Part shown: in pieces, positions 36,601-45,350 of the stretch | Layout: every line of letters begins with the position of its first letter | Position numbering within the stretch: the stretch's first letter is position 1 | From: Sternotherus odoratus | Taxonomy: Eukaryota; Chordata; Testudines; Kinosternidae | Direction of reading: 5' to 3' | NCBI GenBank assembly: GCA_032164245.1 | Contig: JAVMKO010000001.1 | Coordinates: forward strand, 74,335,892-74,399,891 | DNA length: 64,000 bases | Translations under genes and position numbers: made by a program | Notes under the pieces: model-generated | Told to the model about the DNA's origin: nothing | Seen by the model: the letters and a program-made list of their open reading frames with translations, nothing else | Databases searched by the model: none

Positions 36601-39600
36601 TACATGAAGTATATTTGAAGTAAGTTAGTCAAAGTCTTTATTGGCTTGAGATAAAAGGTTCTCTAATCTCCTTTTCTGCTGTAGCATGTCAGGTTTGAAC
36701 CACTTTTGGTACTTTAATAATTTGCAAATAGTCAGTGGGCAGTCTTTTGGATTAATAATTTCTGATGTCGGATTTGTTGACTCTTGTGTTTCTAGTCTTT
36801 GCTCACTGGTTGAGACTTGACGTTTGGTTTTGCTTCTCTTCTTCAGGTGTTACTTTATTTGCTAACTTCTGAAGAATGAGCAATTCTCTAGCCTCAGCCA
36901 AGGAGCAAAGATAACAAATAACTGCAAGCATTACAGTTTAACAGCTGATAAGAAATTTTGTATCCTGAAAATTACTATGGGGTACGGTGACCAACCTCCA
37001 GTTACTGTGGATAACTTCAGTTCTGTATAGTCATCTTGGAAGTTATTTGATACCTTTGTCCTCTTCCTGGTTTCCACAGCAGATATCTAAGTCTGACTAT
37101 ACAGTGCACAAGGGCCTTCACCCTTATGTTCTAAATTCTGCTTGCTGCCATATAGGATGGCATGCTTGGTCATGTTACATACATATAAAGAGAGAGCTTA
37201 GAAAGGCTATTGGTGATTTCTTTACTTTGGCATGTGAAAGGTCAGGAACACCCTGCTGCAATCCTTATGCCACATTGGCTGGGTGTAGTGGATTAATATG
37301 GTAACTGATCTTGCTGTTGATCCCATGGGTTCACGTTTGGCTTAGATCTCCAAATAATAATTTGAGATATTTAATCAAGTGTTGAGCAAAAATTCCTTCC
37401 ATATGGAAATATAAACGTTTATTCTCTTGAAGTCTTGGAGAAAGGTGCCATATCAGGACAGAGGAGGAGTTGGAGAGCTTTCACACTGCATGCTCCCTTT
37501 AGGCCTAGGCACTCACTAAGGATATCTGTTCTTCACTCTGAGCAATCAAACTTACAACTGTCACTGAAGAATGGTTGCAGGTGGGGGAGTACCCCATCCT
37601 TCCCCTTGTCATCTTGTTGGATTAGAATCACAAATTAGATGCCATATGACCTAGTTGGTTGCAGTTCAGACTTCCTGCCAGGGCTTAGTCTCATCCAATG
37701 CTGGTGGAGCAGCATTGCTCTAAAATATTGCACTGTCAGAGTCCACTCTTCAGATATGGCATCAAACATCTTTTACTCTCCTTCTGGCTGTCAAGGTGGA
37801 AGTCAGCATTAGTGATTTAAAAGACGAAGGTAACTAAGGCAAACAGCCACTCAAATAGGAAATGGGATCTTGGCTGAATGTGAATTATTGCTAACATAGG
37901 GCTTTTTGCATTTGCTGACACAATCACTGCATCATCAGTATCTTGGTCTGTGAAGTGCTTTCGTATCCATGGAGTTAGAGGCATTGTATAAAATCAAGGT
38001 CTGCTCTGTTTGACATATCAGTCCCTGCTGTTTCTGCATTATTGTTCCATAAATCATTAAGTGTAATTGTCAGGTGCTCAACTACTGCAGGGACGAATGC
38101 AGTATAAGAGCCTATGTAGAAGAGAATCTTCCAGTGCCAGTAGTTATTATCCCATTGCCCTTCTTTGGTAATGGATTCCCTGTAACCATCAGGGCGAAGG
38201 AGTTCAGCGTTCACTGTTTGGTGTCTTGTTTCAGCTGGAGCAGATTGCAATGCTGGGAATTATTCTGAAAGATGTTTTAGGAATTTCCTCCTTTGCCCTT
38301 AGGCTGAAAGAGAAATACATCCTTTTTGACTTAATGCACACATTGCTACCTTTTCCTTTTGAATAGCATCTGCAGTGCTGTAAAGGAGCAAGCTGTAATC
38401 AAACAGCCCCATCTTTGATTTTCCCAAGTGACTAATCATGTTAGACTTCAATAGCAGAGACCTAGCCTCTCTTCACTTGAATATACTGGAATGCATACTC
38501 AATGGCAGGCTTTAGCATCTGCTGTCTATTCATAAAGCAGACCTGTACATTGGGTAGACATGTGCCATGCCGGTCCTCTGATAAAAGATCTTGTGGGTCT
38601 TCTCCCACTGGTAATGAAAGGAGAGCCATTGTGCCCTTGACCATTCAGGTCTCTAACTTGAATAAATGGTGACATGAGTAGGGAAGGAGTTAAATCTTTC
38701 TCCTGCACCATTACACTAAAGAAGTGAAATAATAAAACATGCCAGCCCCATCTTGATTAATTCGTAGTCCATATTAAAATCCCTACCCCAGTTTCTTGAC
38801 AGGGAAACTGTATTAAATGCTTAATAGAGAAAGAAGATCCCCTTCCCCCACCAAAGGAGGACATCTGTTTCTAACTTCAGCTTTTTATTTTTTTATCTTT
38901 CATTTTTTTTTGTTGGTAAATCTCCCAGACAACAGCAGTTCTGTAGAGAGTTTAAATATGAAGGAATGGCAGGACGGGCTAAGGGCACTTCTACCGAACA
39001 TTAACATCAACTTTGGTGGGCTGCCCAATCCTTCTTCCCCCTCCAACGCCAACCACAGTGTACCAACGTCCAACACTGCCACCTCCGACAGCCTGAATTG
39101 GGACAGCCCTGGCAGCTGGATGGACCCCGCAATCATCACAGGTAACCATTTCTCACTCCTTCAGCTCCACTGGCAACCGATCAGCTGGGTATTTGGTACA
39201 AACTAATCGGCATCTGAAAAAAAAAAATGTATGCGGTGGTCTCTTCCAGCTTCCATCCACAAAACCTTAAGGAGCCAGGAATCCTTGTGGAACAAATAGG
39301 TATAATAACCCCTCCCCCCATAGCCCTTTTCAGTGCATGCCCAGGATCTTCAGAGGTGGTAGGAAGCTCAGTGCATAACTGTAGGCTCATGTCTGCGTCC
39401 CTTTTGCTGGATGACATGTCCGGTGTGCGCACTGCTGGTCTTCTGTTAATTCCTTCAGTGCCTGGACTTTCTAATATAAAAATGAATGTACTCCACTTGT
39501 TTATAAAGCTCTTTTTTATAAGGCTGGCTGGTTGTGTATCTCTGTTAGGCTGAAGCATGATTCAAAAAGGGAGAGCAGGAAGAAAAGCATGCAGTAGTGG

Positions 39601-40206
39601 TAGAACTGGGTGTGGATAGGTAATGGACATGGACCTGGGCCTTGTGATTAGGGGGCTTGGCAAATGCTTGATGTAAGATGATGGACTTAATGACAAAGTA
39701 TTTCTAAGAGGGAAACTCTCCTATTTGGATGTAAATGTTCATCTTTGTGGGAAGGGTGAGATATAAACTGTAGAAACATGTTTTCTGTACAAACTAATTG
39801 TTTTCTCACCACTGCCGTCCTTTAGGTTAAATTGACCTCCTTCACACTGCACATGTTTCTGTCATGACTCACCTGTTTTCCTCCACTTTTTCTTCTCTTC
39901 ACAGGGATCCCAGCCTCCACAGGAAACAGTTTAGACTCCCTTCAAGACGACAATCCACCACATTGGCTAAAATCTCTTCAAGCCCTCACAGAGATGGACG
40001 GCCCCAGTGCAGCCCCATCACAGACCCACCACAATAACCCCTTCAGCACACAGATCCCTCTGCACAGAGCCAGTTGGAACCCCTACTCTCCCCCTTCAAA
40101 CCCTACCAGTTTCCATTCCCCTCCTCCAGGCTTTCAGACAGCCTTCAGACCCCCCAGTAAAACCCCCACAGATCTACTACAGAGCTCAGCGCTGGATCGT
40201 CATTAG
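6514..40206 (+). CDS. CNOT4: CCR4-NOT transcription complex subunit 4 (CNOT4), C-terminal six coding exons
   Basis: CNOT4 is a RING-type E3 ubiquitin ligase that associates with the CCR4-NOT deadenylase complex and acts in mRNA decay and translational quality control. Only the C-terminal part is here: exons 6514-6669, 10228-10285, 10601-10850, 14159-14656, 38929-39141 and 39905-40206 join in frame into 491 residues ending in LLQSSALDRH and TAG. I recognise the vertebrate protein from segments such as STDWQAAFGFGSSKQQ, RKALADLIEKELSVQDQ, YPWMAFPRNSIMHLN and NMKEWQDGLRALLPNI. The region is rich in Ser, Pro, Asn and Thr, with no enzymatic domain, and is probably disordered with short binding motifs (for example the F/D/W-rich stretches). 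The RING, RRM and C3H exons must lie upstream, beyond the DIRS insertion. All splice junctions are GT-AG and every phase matches. The entry spans introns; exons are listed separately. Confidence 0.96.
6670..10227. other. CNOT4 intron
   Basis: Intronic sequence without coding frames of note. Apart from the inverted-repeat element at about 7968-8655 I recognise nothing in it. Confidence 0.7.
7968..8655. mobile_element. MITE-like DNA transposon with 'ggcttggttacact' ends
   Basis: The left end (gggcttggttacact) and the reverse complement of the right end (gacttggttacact) match, giving terminal inverted repeats around a 690-bp body with no transposase frame. A target duplication is not clear, so the superfamily is left open. 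Confidence 0.6.
10228..10285 (+). CDS. CNOT4: CNOT4 small exon (58 bp)
   Basis: The acceptor is tttctccag and the donor gtatgg. It encodes PIDKPSDALSIGNGDNSQQ and ends on a codon boundary. It is too short to be found as an open frame and was placed by splice sites and protein continuity with its neighbours. Confidence 0.93.
10286..10600. other. CNOT4 short intron
   Basis: A 315-bp AT-rich intron; nothing else seen. Confidence 0.8.
10601..10850 (+). CDS. CNOT4: CNOT4 exon (250 bp)
   Basis: The acceptor is ctgccaccag and the donor gtatga. The reading starts on a codon boundary (ITNSDTPSPPPGLSK) and ends with SLFTS plus one base that joins the next exon to give Glu. The content is Pro/Ser-rich and includes FSDNFRHPNPIPSGLPPF. 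Confidence 0.95.
11830..12099. mobile_element. MITE with 'ggctatgtctac' type ends
   Basis: The left end aggttatgtctaaact and the reverse complement of the right end (aggctttgtctactct) resemble each other. Similar ends occur at 30651-30948 and 57081-57337, so this is a dispersed family. No coding capacity. Confidence 0.55.
12617..13488. mobile_element. Pogo/Tigger-like MITE (outer element of a nested pair)
   Basis: The ends tacagaaactcctcactta and, on the opposite strand, tacaggaactcctcgctta form terminal inverted repeats beginning with TA, as in Tc1/mariner-pogo elements. A second MITE is inserted at 12765-13050. The GC-rich, G-run interior has no transposase. Confidence 0.65.
12765..13050. 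mobile_element. Pogo/Tigger-like MITE (inner element)
   Basis: The ends tacagtaaaccctcgattta and, on the opposite strand, tacagtaaaacctccattta are inverted repeats of about 27 bp with TA at each border. The interior holds two near-copies of a GC-rich ~55-bp segment around 12845-12960. Confidence 0.75.
14159..14656 (+). CDS. CNOT4: CNOT4 large exon (498 bp)
   Basis: The acceptor is ctccaacag and the donor gtaggtg. The exon carries the most recognisable part of the C-terminal region: ETIPVSSSTDWQAAFGFG, GFDPFDITRKALADLIEKE, RFPQFQQHRAVYNSF and NFLDLTLPPQHSTG. Its first two bases complete Glu and its last base begins Asp of the exon at 38929. Read through the donor, the frame stops two codons later (tga near 14662), so intron retention would give a protein ending here. 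Confidence 0.97.
15570..16370 (+). mobile_element. CR1 LINE 3'-end fragment, split by a MITE
   Basis: Before the MITE the sequence reads gaggttgtggaagctccttc and after it gcggtcctttctaaccctac gattctatt, the typical CR1 3' end with its short tail. The two halves (about 15570-15669 and 16288-16370) become continuous when the MITE and one target duplication are removed. Confidence 0.7.
15678..16279. mobile_element. hAT MITE with 8-bp target duplication gtttagac
   Basis: The inverted ends are tagtggttctcaaact and cagaggttctcaaact (opposite strand). They are flanked by a perfect 8-bp direct repeat gtttagac at 15670-15677 and 16280-16287, the hAT target-site length. It is inserted in a CR1 fragment. 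Confidence 0.88.
17646..17860 (-). mobile_element. Penelope-like repeat copy with degenerate hammerhead-like core
   Basis: This is the same family as the two arms at 56332-56965: tagcagccatgttagtctgt, then agcataagctttcttgggct and catcggatgcatagaatgga. The assignment to Penelope-like elements is inferred from the hammerhead-like arrangement. Confidence 0.55.
18812..19384. mobile_element. hAT MITE with 8-bp target duplication atctaatc
   Basis: The left end caggtgtgggtaaact matches the reverse complement of the right end (cggggtggggaaatt). The flanks atctaatc at 18804-18811 and 19385-19392 are a perfect 8-bp direct repeat. The interior is strongly C-rich with imperfect repeats of a 'ccccctgctccctgtcccctgactgc' kind. 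Confidence 0.87.
20496..21144. mobile_element. hAT MITE with 8-bp target duplication ctttaaat
   Basis: The ends ctggttttcaaact and cagtggtttttcaagc (opposite strand) are inverted. The 8-bp repeat ctttaaat lies at 20488-20495 and 21145-21152. The GC-rich body contains overlapping open frames on both strands that are compositional. Confidence 0.87.
21866..22038. mobile_element. Short hAT-type MITE
   Basis: The ends cagtggttctcaact and cagtagttctcaatct (opposite strand) match those of the element at 15678. The target duplication is not clear (gtctatag against atcttgta). Confidence 0.65.
23701..24007. mobile_element. hAT MITE with near-perfect 8-bp target duplication
   Basis: The ends ctgggtaggcaacct and caggggtctgcaacct (opposite strand) are flanked by caatatat (23693-23700) and caatacat (24008-24015). 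The body (cacgcgagctgattttcagt, actggcacgtgaaacc) is a family I recognise as common in reptile genomes. Confidence 0.83.
24115..24645 (+). mobile_element. Non-autonomous Helitron
   Basis: It begins with TC after A (tctatatataaaagtc) and ends in CTAG followed by T, with a 3' hairpin acccgag-caa-ctctgggt about 10 bases before the end. This is the Helitron layout of A|TC...CTRR|T without target duplication. The body from about 24361 contains several imperfect C-rich units based on ctccaacggcccccgcactc and gctcagctctcccc. No Rep/helicase sequence. Confidence 0.75.
24361..24620. repeat. C-rich minisatellite-like array inside the Helitron
   Basis: Five or six imperfect units of roughly 40 bp carrying 'ctccaacggccccc...ctcgctcagctctcccccc'. 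The unit count is approximate. A frame on the minus strand through it repeats a Gly/Arg/Glu-rich motif and is not a gene. Confidence 0.7.
25856..27454 (+). mobile_element. hAT-superfamily DNA transposon with decayed transposase
   Basis: The ends tagggcttttgattaatg and, on the opposite strand, tagggctgtcaagtgatta form long inverted termini. The flanking cttttaac and ttttttac may be a degraded 8-bp target duplication. The interior encodes hAT-like fragments (next entry). Confidence 0.75.
26522..27065 (+). pseudogene. hAT transposase remnant
   Basis: Two overlapping frames give DDDRARVHFKNTFTGDLTER and KFHKIATAFNPMFKTLSAF, then, after a frameshift near 26730, VWSMHSKVLKEQNSDAE and a stop. Further on, a third frame reads APTVPCERLFPLSGD, resembling the hAT C-terminal dimerisation motif. 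At least two frame changes separate the parts, so it is dead. Confidence 0.7.
28131..30060 (-). pseudogene. Second hAT transposase remnant, split by a MITE
   Basis: On the minus strand, frames at 29981-29642 read ELHITCPAYLTNDLL and KDMKSCITEFRAIFKHANK, and the 87-codon frame at 28394-28131 reads LDVLAFWSNHEDILPHFRQV and STVVEDLFSKLDNFHDSKR, the hAT C-terminal dimerisation region. The two parts are separated by the MITE at 28867-29607 and by frameshifts. Related fragments may extend to about 30500. Confidence 0.7.
28867..29607. mobile_element. hAT MITE with 8-bp target duplication tctaggag
   Basis: The inverted ends are aggggtgggcaaact and ttaggatgggcaaact (opposite strand). The perfect 8-bp repeat tctaggag lies at 28859-28866 and 29608-29615. 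It shares its ends with the element at 18812. The G-rich interior yields long but meaningless frames. Confidence 0.88.
30651..30948. mobile_element. MITE with 'ggctatgtctac' type ends
   Basis: The left end ataggctgtgtatacta and the reverse complement of the right end (ctatggctacatctacacta) match imperfectly. It has the same end type as 11830-12099 and 57081-57337. Confidence 0.6.
34509..34823. mobile_element. Pogo/Tigger-like MITE
   Basis: The ends tacagtagactctcgattat and, on the opposite strand, tacagtagactctcgattat are identical, followed by ccaggat. TA borders fit a Tc1/mariner-pogo insertion. The interior carries short A and C runs and no gene. Confidence 0.85.
36300..36527 (-). mobile_element. 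tRNA-derived SINE with CR1-like tail (cryptodiran Cry type)
   Basis: Read on the minus strand, the head has a box A-like tagctcaatggtttgacc (36515-36491 region) and a box B-like ggttgtgagttcaattc (36479-36463). It continues through a body to a CR1-type 3' tail (ggttggaagggacc on the plus strand) ending in the attctatgattctatg repeat. This arrangement is known from cryptodiran turtles, whose SINE shares its tail with a CR1 LINE. The tail carries an internal triplication. Confidence 0.82.
36326..36394. repeat. 23-bp unit tandemly triplicated in the SINE tail
   Basis: Three copies of ggaagggacctcaggagatc plus three bases, at 36326-36348, 36349-36371 and 36372-36394, with one or a few differences between copies. 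A normal SINE tail has one. Confidence 0.9.
38929..39141 (+). CDS. CNOT4: CNOT4 exon (213 bp)
   Basis: The acceptor is aatctcccag after a T-rich tract and the donor is gtaacc. It encodes DNSSSVESLNMKEWQDGLRA and LPNININFGGLPNPSSPSN. It follows a 24-kb intron but joins the previous exon in phase. Confidence 0.96.
39142..39904. other. CNOT4 last intron
   Basis: A 763-bp intron without recognised elements. Open frames here on either strand are not supported by composition or homology. Confidence 0.75.
39905..40206 (+). CDS. CNOT4: CNOT4 last coding exon
   Basis: The acceptor is tcttcacag. It encodes GIPASTGNSLDSLQDDNPPH, WLKSLQALTEMDGPSAAPS and the C-terminus TPTDLLQSSALDRH, followed by TAG at 40204-40206. 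The 3'UTR continues directly in the same exon. Confidence 0.96.
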
Positions 40207-41270
40207 GAAAGGAGGAGGAAAAAAACATGAGATGCAGGAATTGCCCCACCCCTGATTCCACCCCATACCCACCCACCATTTCCCCCCTCATATCTTTCTT
40301 TCTGAAGAATCTAGTTCCTGATCAAATCTTCCCCTCCACCCCCAAATGCAATGCGATCACAGGGTCATGACCGTATTTTTTTTGTTGTAAAGTTTCTGCT
40401 GATCCAGTGTTTGATATACACTGTTTAAAAATATTTCCTTAAACATGGTAAGAAAAAAGAGAGAGAGAGAGAAATCAAAGTGCTGTCTCAATGCTTAAAA
40501 AGAGAATATATCTGTCCTATGTCTTTTGCACATAATGAGCATTTCTGCCTAGTGGAAAAAGTCAATCTACAGTAGGGGAGAAATGTGATGCTAAAATGTA
40601 GAATCAATTGCAGAAACATGAACATTTTATTTTTAATTTAAACAAAATTACTGAACACTTGGAGGAAAGCAGTGGCCTCGCAGTTATTTTGCATTCAGGT
40701 GCCACTACACAGGGAAATTGCTATGTATTTTTTTGGAAAGGGTACTTTGTGTAAGTCAGTAAGAAGCTTGACAGGAAGTGAGTCAAAGGATAAAACTTGT
40801 AGAAGTAACTGGAATGTTGCTAAAGAGTGGTTTAAAGAGGGGGAAAAGTTTTTAAAAATTTTGGCTTTAGATTTAAAGTAAACTTTAATGTTTTAAAAGT
40901 ATTCACAGATTTAATACCTAGCATATAACATAATATAAGCAGCTGAAACACGAGTGATATTTACTTCAGTCTTTCTGTCTCCTCTCAATCTCTCTTTCTT
41001 TTTTTTTTAAATTCACCTGACTAGGGCACTCTGGGATAGCACTGCATTGGGGCCACATGATCACCATCAGGAGCGCAACCTTTGACCTCCTCTGCCTGCA
41101 GCTTTTACTTAACCCTGTAGTTTCTGGACGTTTGTGCAGTATTGAAAAGACAGGAAAAAAGAAACAGATAAATAAACATGGTTATAACCTGACGCTAAAA
41201 CTAAAAACAAGGAAATGTACCTCTTTCTTCAGAATTAAAACTAAAATCTTAAATAAAACAGAACTTGATG
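40207..41270 (+). other. CNOT4: CNOT4 3' untranslated region (proposed)
   Basis: The region is AU-rich, has no coding frame and follows the CNOT4 stop codon. Two AATAAA hexamers occur near 41170 and at 41252-41257; the second is followed by a T/GT-rich tract (about 41274-41300) typical of a downstream element, so cleavage near 41270 is the best guess. A longer UTR cannot be excluded. Confidence 0.55.
41252..41257 (+). terminator. Candidate polyadenylation signal of CNOT4
   Basis: A canonical AATAAA followed within about 20 bases by a T/GT-rich stretch. It lies about 1.05 kb after the CNOT4 stop. Supported by motif and position only. Confidence 0.5.
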
Positions 41271-44259
41271 ATGACTTTGTTTTTGTTTTTCTTGGTTTTT
41301 AACTCTGCATGGAGTTTTATGGAGTACAAGCAAATCCTAGTAGCTTCTTCCCAGTCATCTTAAACTGAAACTACTCATTACAATAAGTATTTAGCGGAGG
41401 CCCAAAACATACTTTGAGCCTCTCGTATTGGAATGGAGGACTATATACATAAGTGTAAGGCTATGGAAAAACAAGGGATTGTGGTGTCGTGGTAAGTGCA
41501 TACATTTCTATTTAGAGGCGATCTACAGAGAGGAAGGTATTGGGTTCATACCTTTATTTGCTTCTTTGTTTTGCATGTTTTAACTTGAGAAATTCAAATC
41601 TTGACTTCCTTGGTGCTGGGGACAAATAGCACAGTGGTGACATAATAGCATGATGGCACTGAAAGCTGAACTAAGGGCGAGGGAGAAGGAGTTCTAGTTA
41701 CTGCTTAAAACTTGGTTTTTCAATCCCTGTTCACATACACGAGACCGTTAATGTTGTGTCTACACAGCGAGCAGTGATAAGTCTCCAAGCCCAGGTCAAC
41801 AGACTGACTCACTGCCCTGTGCTGTGTAGATGTACCCTAAGAGTTCTGCCAGGGAGCCCAACCTTGTTAGTCACAGTATTTAAAATAAGCAAACATTTTG
41901 ATGGGGTGAGGGGTGAGATTAGGGGATGACTCTTTCAATCCATGATTCAAGCCCTAACTTCATATCATTTGCAGGAGGCTTTCCATTCTAATAGTGCCAT
42001 AGTCCACAAACCAGCTGTAAACTTGGCAAGCATTTTAGTGATGGTGACTTTAGAAAAGCTATTTCCTCTCTTCCCATACCACATTAACCTTCAGTGCAGT
42101 TTTCAGAGTGACTGCTTTTCCTAGGAGCATTTATTTACTAAGGCTTCTTAACTGAACTGAGGTTACTGGTTTTAGACAGTTATAATTGAAAATAAATTTT
42201 GTGCCTGGGTGCTCAGAAGAATGCTTTTTAACCTGTTCATGCCAAAAAATTTAAAAAAAACAACCTTCCCTAAAACCTATTAGGGTGTTTAATGGCCTCT
42301 GGATTAAAAGTTTAACAGAAACTGAAAATTAAAATTGGTGTTGTGGACTGAAATCAGTGTGAGCGCCCCCTGCTGCTCCCCATAAGCAATCCCTTCATAA
42401 GCATGTCAGTTGCATGGATTCTAGGTGAAGAAAACAAAACCGACTAGGTTGGCTTTAATCTCCCTATTGAGATCGTGGTGAGGATTAGGATAATTCTAGA
42501 GTTATCGTTAGAAAAACTTTCAAACTTCTATTAAAGGACTACAAATCCCTATAAATAACCCTCTTAAAGGCTGGTGCAATTAGTTGCTGCTATTTAAGGT
42601 AGCAACTCATGAAGCTTGACAATTTCCATGTATTTGGATTGAGTCCCACTGCCAGAGTTTGGAACCTTTAAGACAAAAACCTGCATATCAAATTCTCATG
42701 CTGAGCATTGTGTAGGCTCTAGCTGTTTACAGTGGATTGCATGAGTGTCATTTTACGATTCTGAAGTTTCACACTAGCTGCATTCTTTTCTTCCCTGCTC
42801 ACAAAAGCAAACTCCCTAGTTGGTAGCTTTGGGTACTATAGTACAAAGATGTCACTGCATCCAGCTTGACAGTGTATGATAGTTACTTGTAACCTTTCTC
42901 AAATCTAGATTTAACAGAGTGGTGATGCTGCAAATTGACAGACAGTACATCAGGTGGGCTTAATATGTTTGCTGTCTAGTTGTCTCATCTGCTGTCCACG
43001 GCTGATTCCTTCACTGAGAAATAGGCCCAAGGTGTCTTTACACTGTTCCAAGTGTATTGCATTGGAAAAGCAATGTGAGGCTTTATTAGGTTCTCATGAG
43101 GTTCTGGTTACCAATTTGGTTTTCTTTTTGCATCAAACTAAGAGTACCAGTCCTTTTTATTGGAAGATCAGTTTACATTTTCATCTCTGTGTTCTGGCTC
43201 TGTGTCCGTATCTGTGCATGCTTTGTTGCTATTTAATATAATGTTCTCCATGGCTAACTTACACTGTTTGCATATTTTTGTAGTAGCCAAGCCAGGAAAA
43301 GTTCACGACCTACTGGTAGCCTAAAGATCCTTGACCACCAGACACATAAGGTATAGTGAATCCTGTCTCTATCCAAAATAAATTTTGGACAGGACGGAAA
43401 CAAATATACCTTCAGACCTACAGGTGTCTCTTGCTAGCTCTGAGAAGTCAAAGGTTCTGAACACAGCAGATTTGGTTACCTATTTAACAACCTTTTTCAT
43501 GGAACTGTGGAGGGTAATAATGCTATAAAGCTGAATGGTCTTTAAACACCTATGTGGATGGTGGTGGGGAGTGATTACAGCCATGCTTTGTTTTCCAGAG
43601 AATATCTTGACAAATGTGCAAGTATCTGCCACTACAAATACTGTCCTAGTAATACCATTTAAATCGTATTACCCAGAACATTGCTGCCAACCCCAGGTAT
43701 TCAAGAATCATGACTGGCTTAAAAATCATACGGAATTTTTAAATTGGCATATTTGCCTTCTAGTTTTTGAGCCCTTAGGGTTCATGTTTTCAAGTTTTTT
43801 CTCCACAACCATAAGTGCTAGAAACATTGTGGTGGCAGGAGGGAATCAATGAAAGCTGAGAATCTCATGTAATCAAATGGCTCCAGGAGCTGGGACTTGA
43901 AGAAAAACCCCAACTATCACAAAACTTGTAATAGAGCGGTAAGAATTGACCATGTCTTCGTGGAGGTTTCTTTAGCTTCAACACACATTTCTCTCACTCT
44001 CTCATGCAAGTTGTTACTTCTCTGTAGAAGGAGCTGATGCCTTTTTTTCTGAACACTAGATATGAAATGTGTATAAAAAGATAGTGTGACTGGAGTTCTG
44101 TACTTACCTCTAGCCTCAGGACAGGACGATCCCCGCCCTATTTGAGTCCCAGGTAAGTTAAACTCTTTGTTTTATCCTAGTCTGTAGTATGCATTGATGC
44201 ACTGAATGAGATCACTACACATTGCAGCATGTATTCTTTCCACAGTATTCTTGCCAGGA

Positions 44260-45350
44260 AATTATAGTATAGGCTGGATGAATGGACTACAAGGTGGATA
44301 GAAAGCTGGCTAGATCGTCAGGCTCAACGGGTAGTGGTCAATGGCTCCATGTCTAGTTGGCAGCTGGTATCAAGTAGAATGCTACAAGGGTTAGTCCTAG
44401 GGCCAGTTTTGTTCAATATCTTCATTAATGATCTGGAGGATGGTGTGGACTGCACCCTCAGCAAGTTTGCAGATGACACTAAACTGGGAGGAGTGGTAGA
44501 TACGTTGGAGAGATAAGGGATAGGATACAGAGGGACCTGGACAAATTATAGGATTGGGCCAAAAGAAATGTGAGGAGGTTCAACAAAGACAAGTGCAGAG
44601 TCCTGCACTTAGGATGGAAGAATCCCATGCACTACTACAGACTAGGTACCGAATGACTAGGCAGCAGTTTTGCAGAAAAGGACCTAGGGGTTACAGTGGA
44701 CAAGAAGCTGGATATGAGTTAAGTGTGCCCTTGTTGCCAAAAAGGCTAATGGCATTTTGGGTTGTATAAGTAGGGGTATTGCCAGCAGATAGAGGGACAT
44801 GATCATTCCCTTCTATTCGGCGTTGATGAGGCCTCATCTGGAGTACTGTGTCCAATTTTGGGCCCCACAATACAGGAAGGATGTGGAAAAATTGGAAAGA
44901 GTCCAACGGAGAGCAAGAAATCATTAGGTGACTGGAACACATGACTTGAGAGGGGAGGCTGAGGGGACTGGGATTATTTAGTCTGCATAAGAAAAGAATT
45001 GGGGCGGGAGATTTGATTGCTTTCAACTACCTGAAAGGGGGTTCCAAAGAGGATGGATCTAGACTGTTCTCAGTGGTAGCAGATGACCGAACAAGGAGTA
45101 ATGGTCTCAAGTTGCAGTGGGGGAAGTTTAGGTTGGATCTTAGGAAAAACTTTGTCACTACGAGGGTGGTGAAGCAGTGGAATGGGTTACCTAGGGAGGT
45201 GGTAGAATCTCCTTCCTTAGAGGTTTTTAAGTTCAGGCTTGACAAAGCCCTGGCTCGGATAATTTAGTTGGGGATTGGTCCTGCTTTGAGCAGGGGGTTG
45301 GACTAGATGACCTCCTGAGGTCCTTTCCAACCCTGATATTCTGATTCTAA
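44260..45350 (+). mobile_element. CR1 LINE, 3' end with reverse-transcriptase remnant
   Basis: Frames in pieces give [20 protein letters not shown] and [18 protein letters not shown] (the F-A-D-D motif), then [20 protein letters not shown] and [18 protein letters not shown], all CR1 ORF2 3' sequence. It ends in the characteristic gacctcctgaggtcctttcc and gatattctgattct. Several frameshifts and a stop at about 44516 show that it is dead; the 5' part is missing. Confidence 0.92.

Larger units (their letters stand above)
14657..38928. other. CNOT4 24-kb intron, dense in transposons
   Basis: This intron holds the hAT MITEs, the Helitron, the hAT transposase remnants, Penelope-like and pogo-like repeats and the SINE listed separately. 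The stretches about 16.4-17.6, 22.1-23.6, 32.3-34.4 and 36.6-38.9 kb contain nothing I can assign. The segments 31360-32240 and 35580-36070 look like very old LINE-like debris but cannot be placed firmly. Confidence 0.6.
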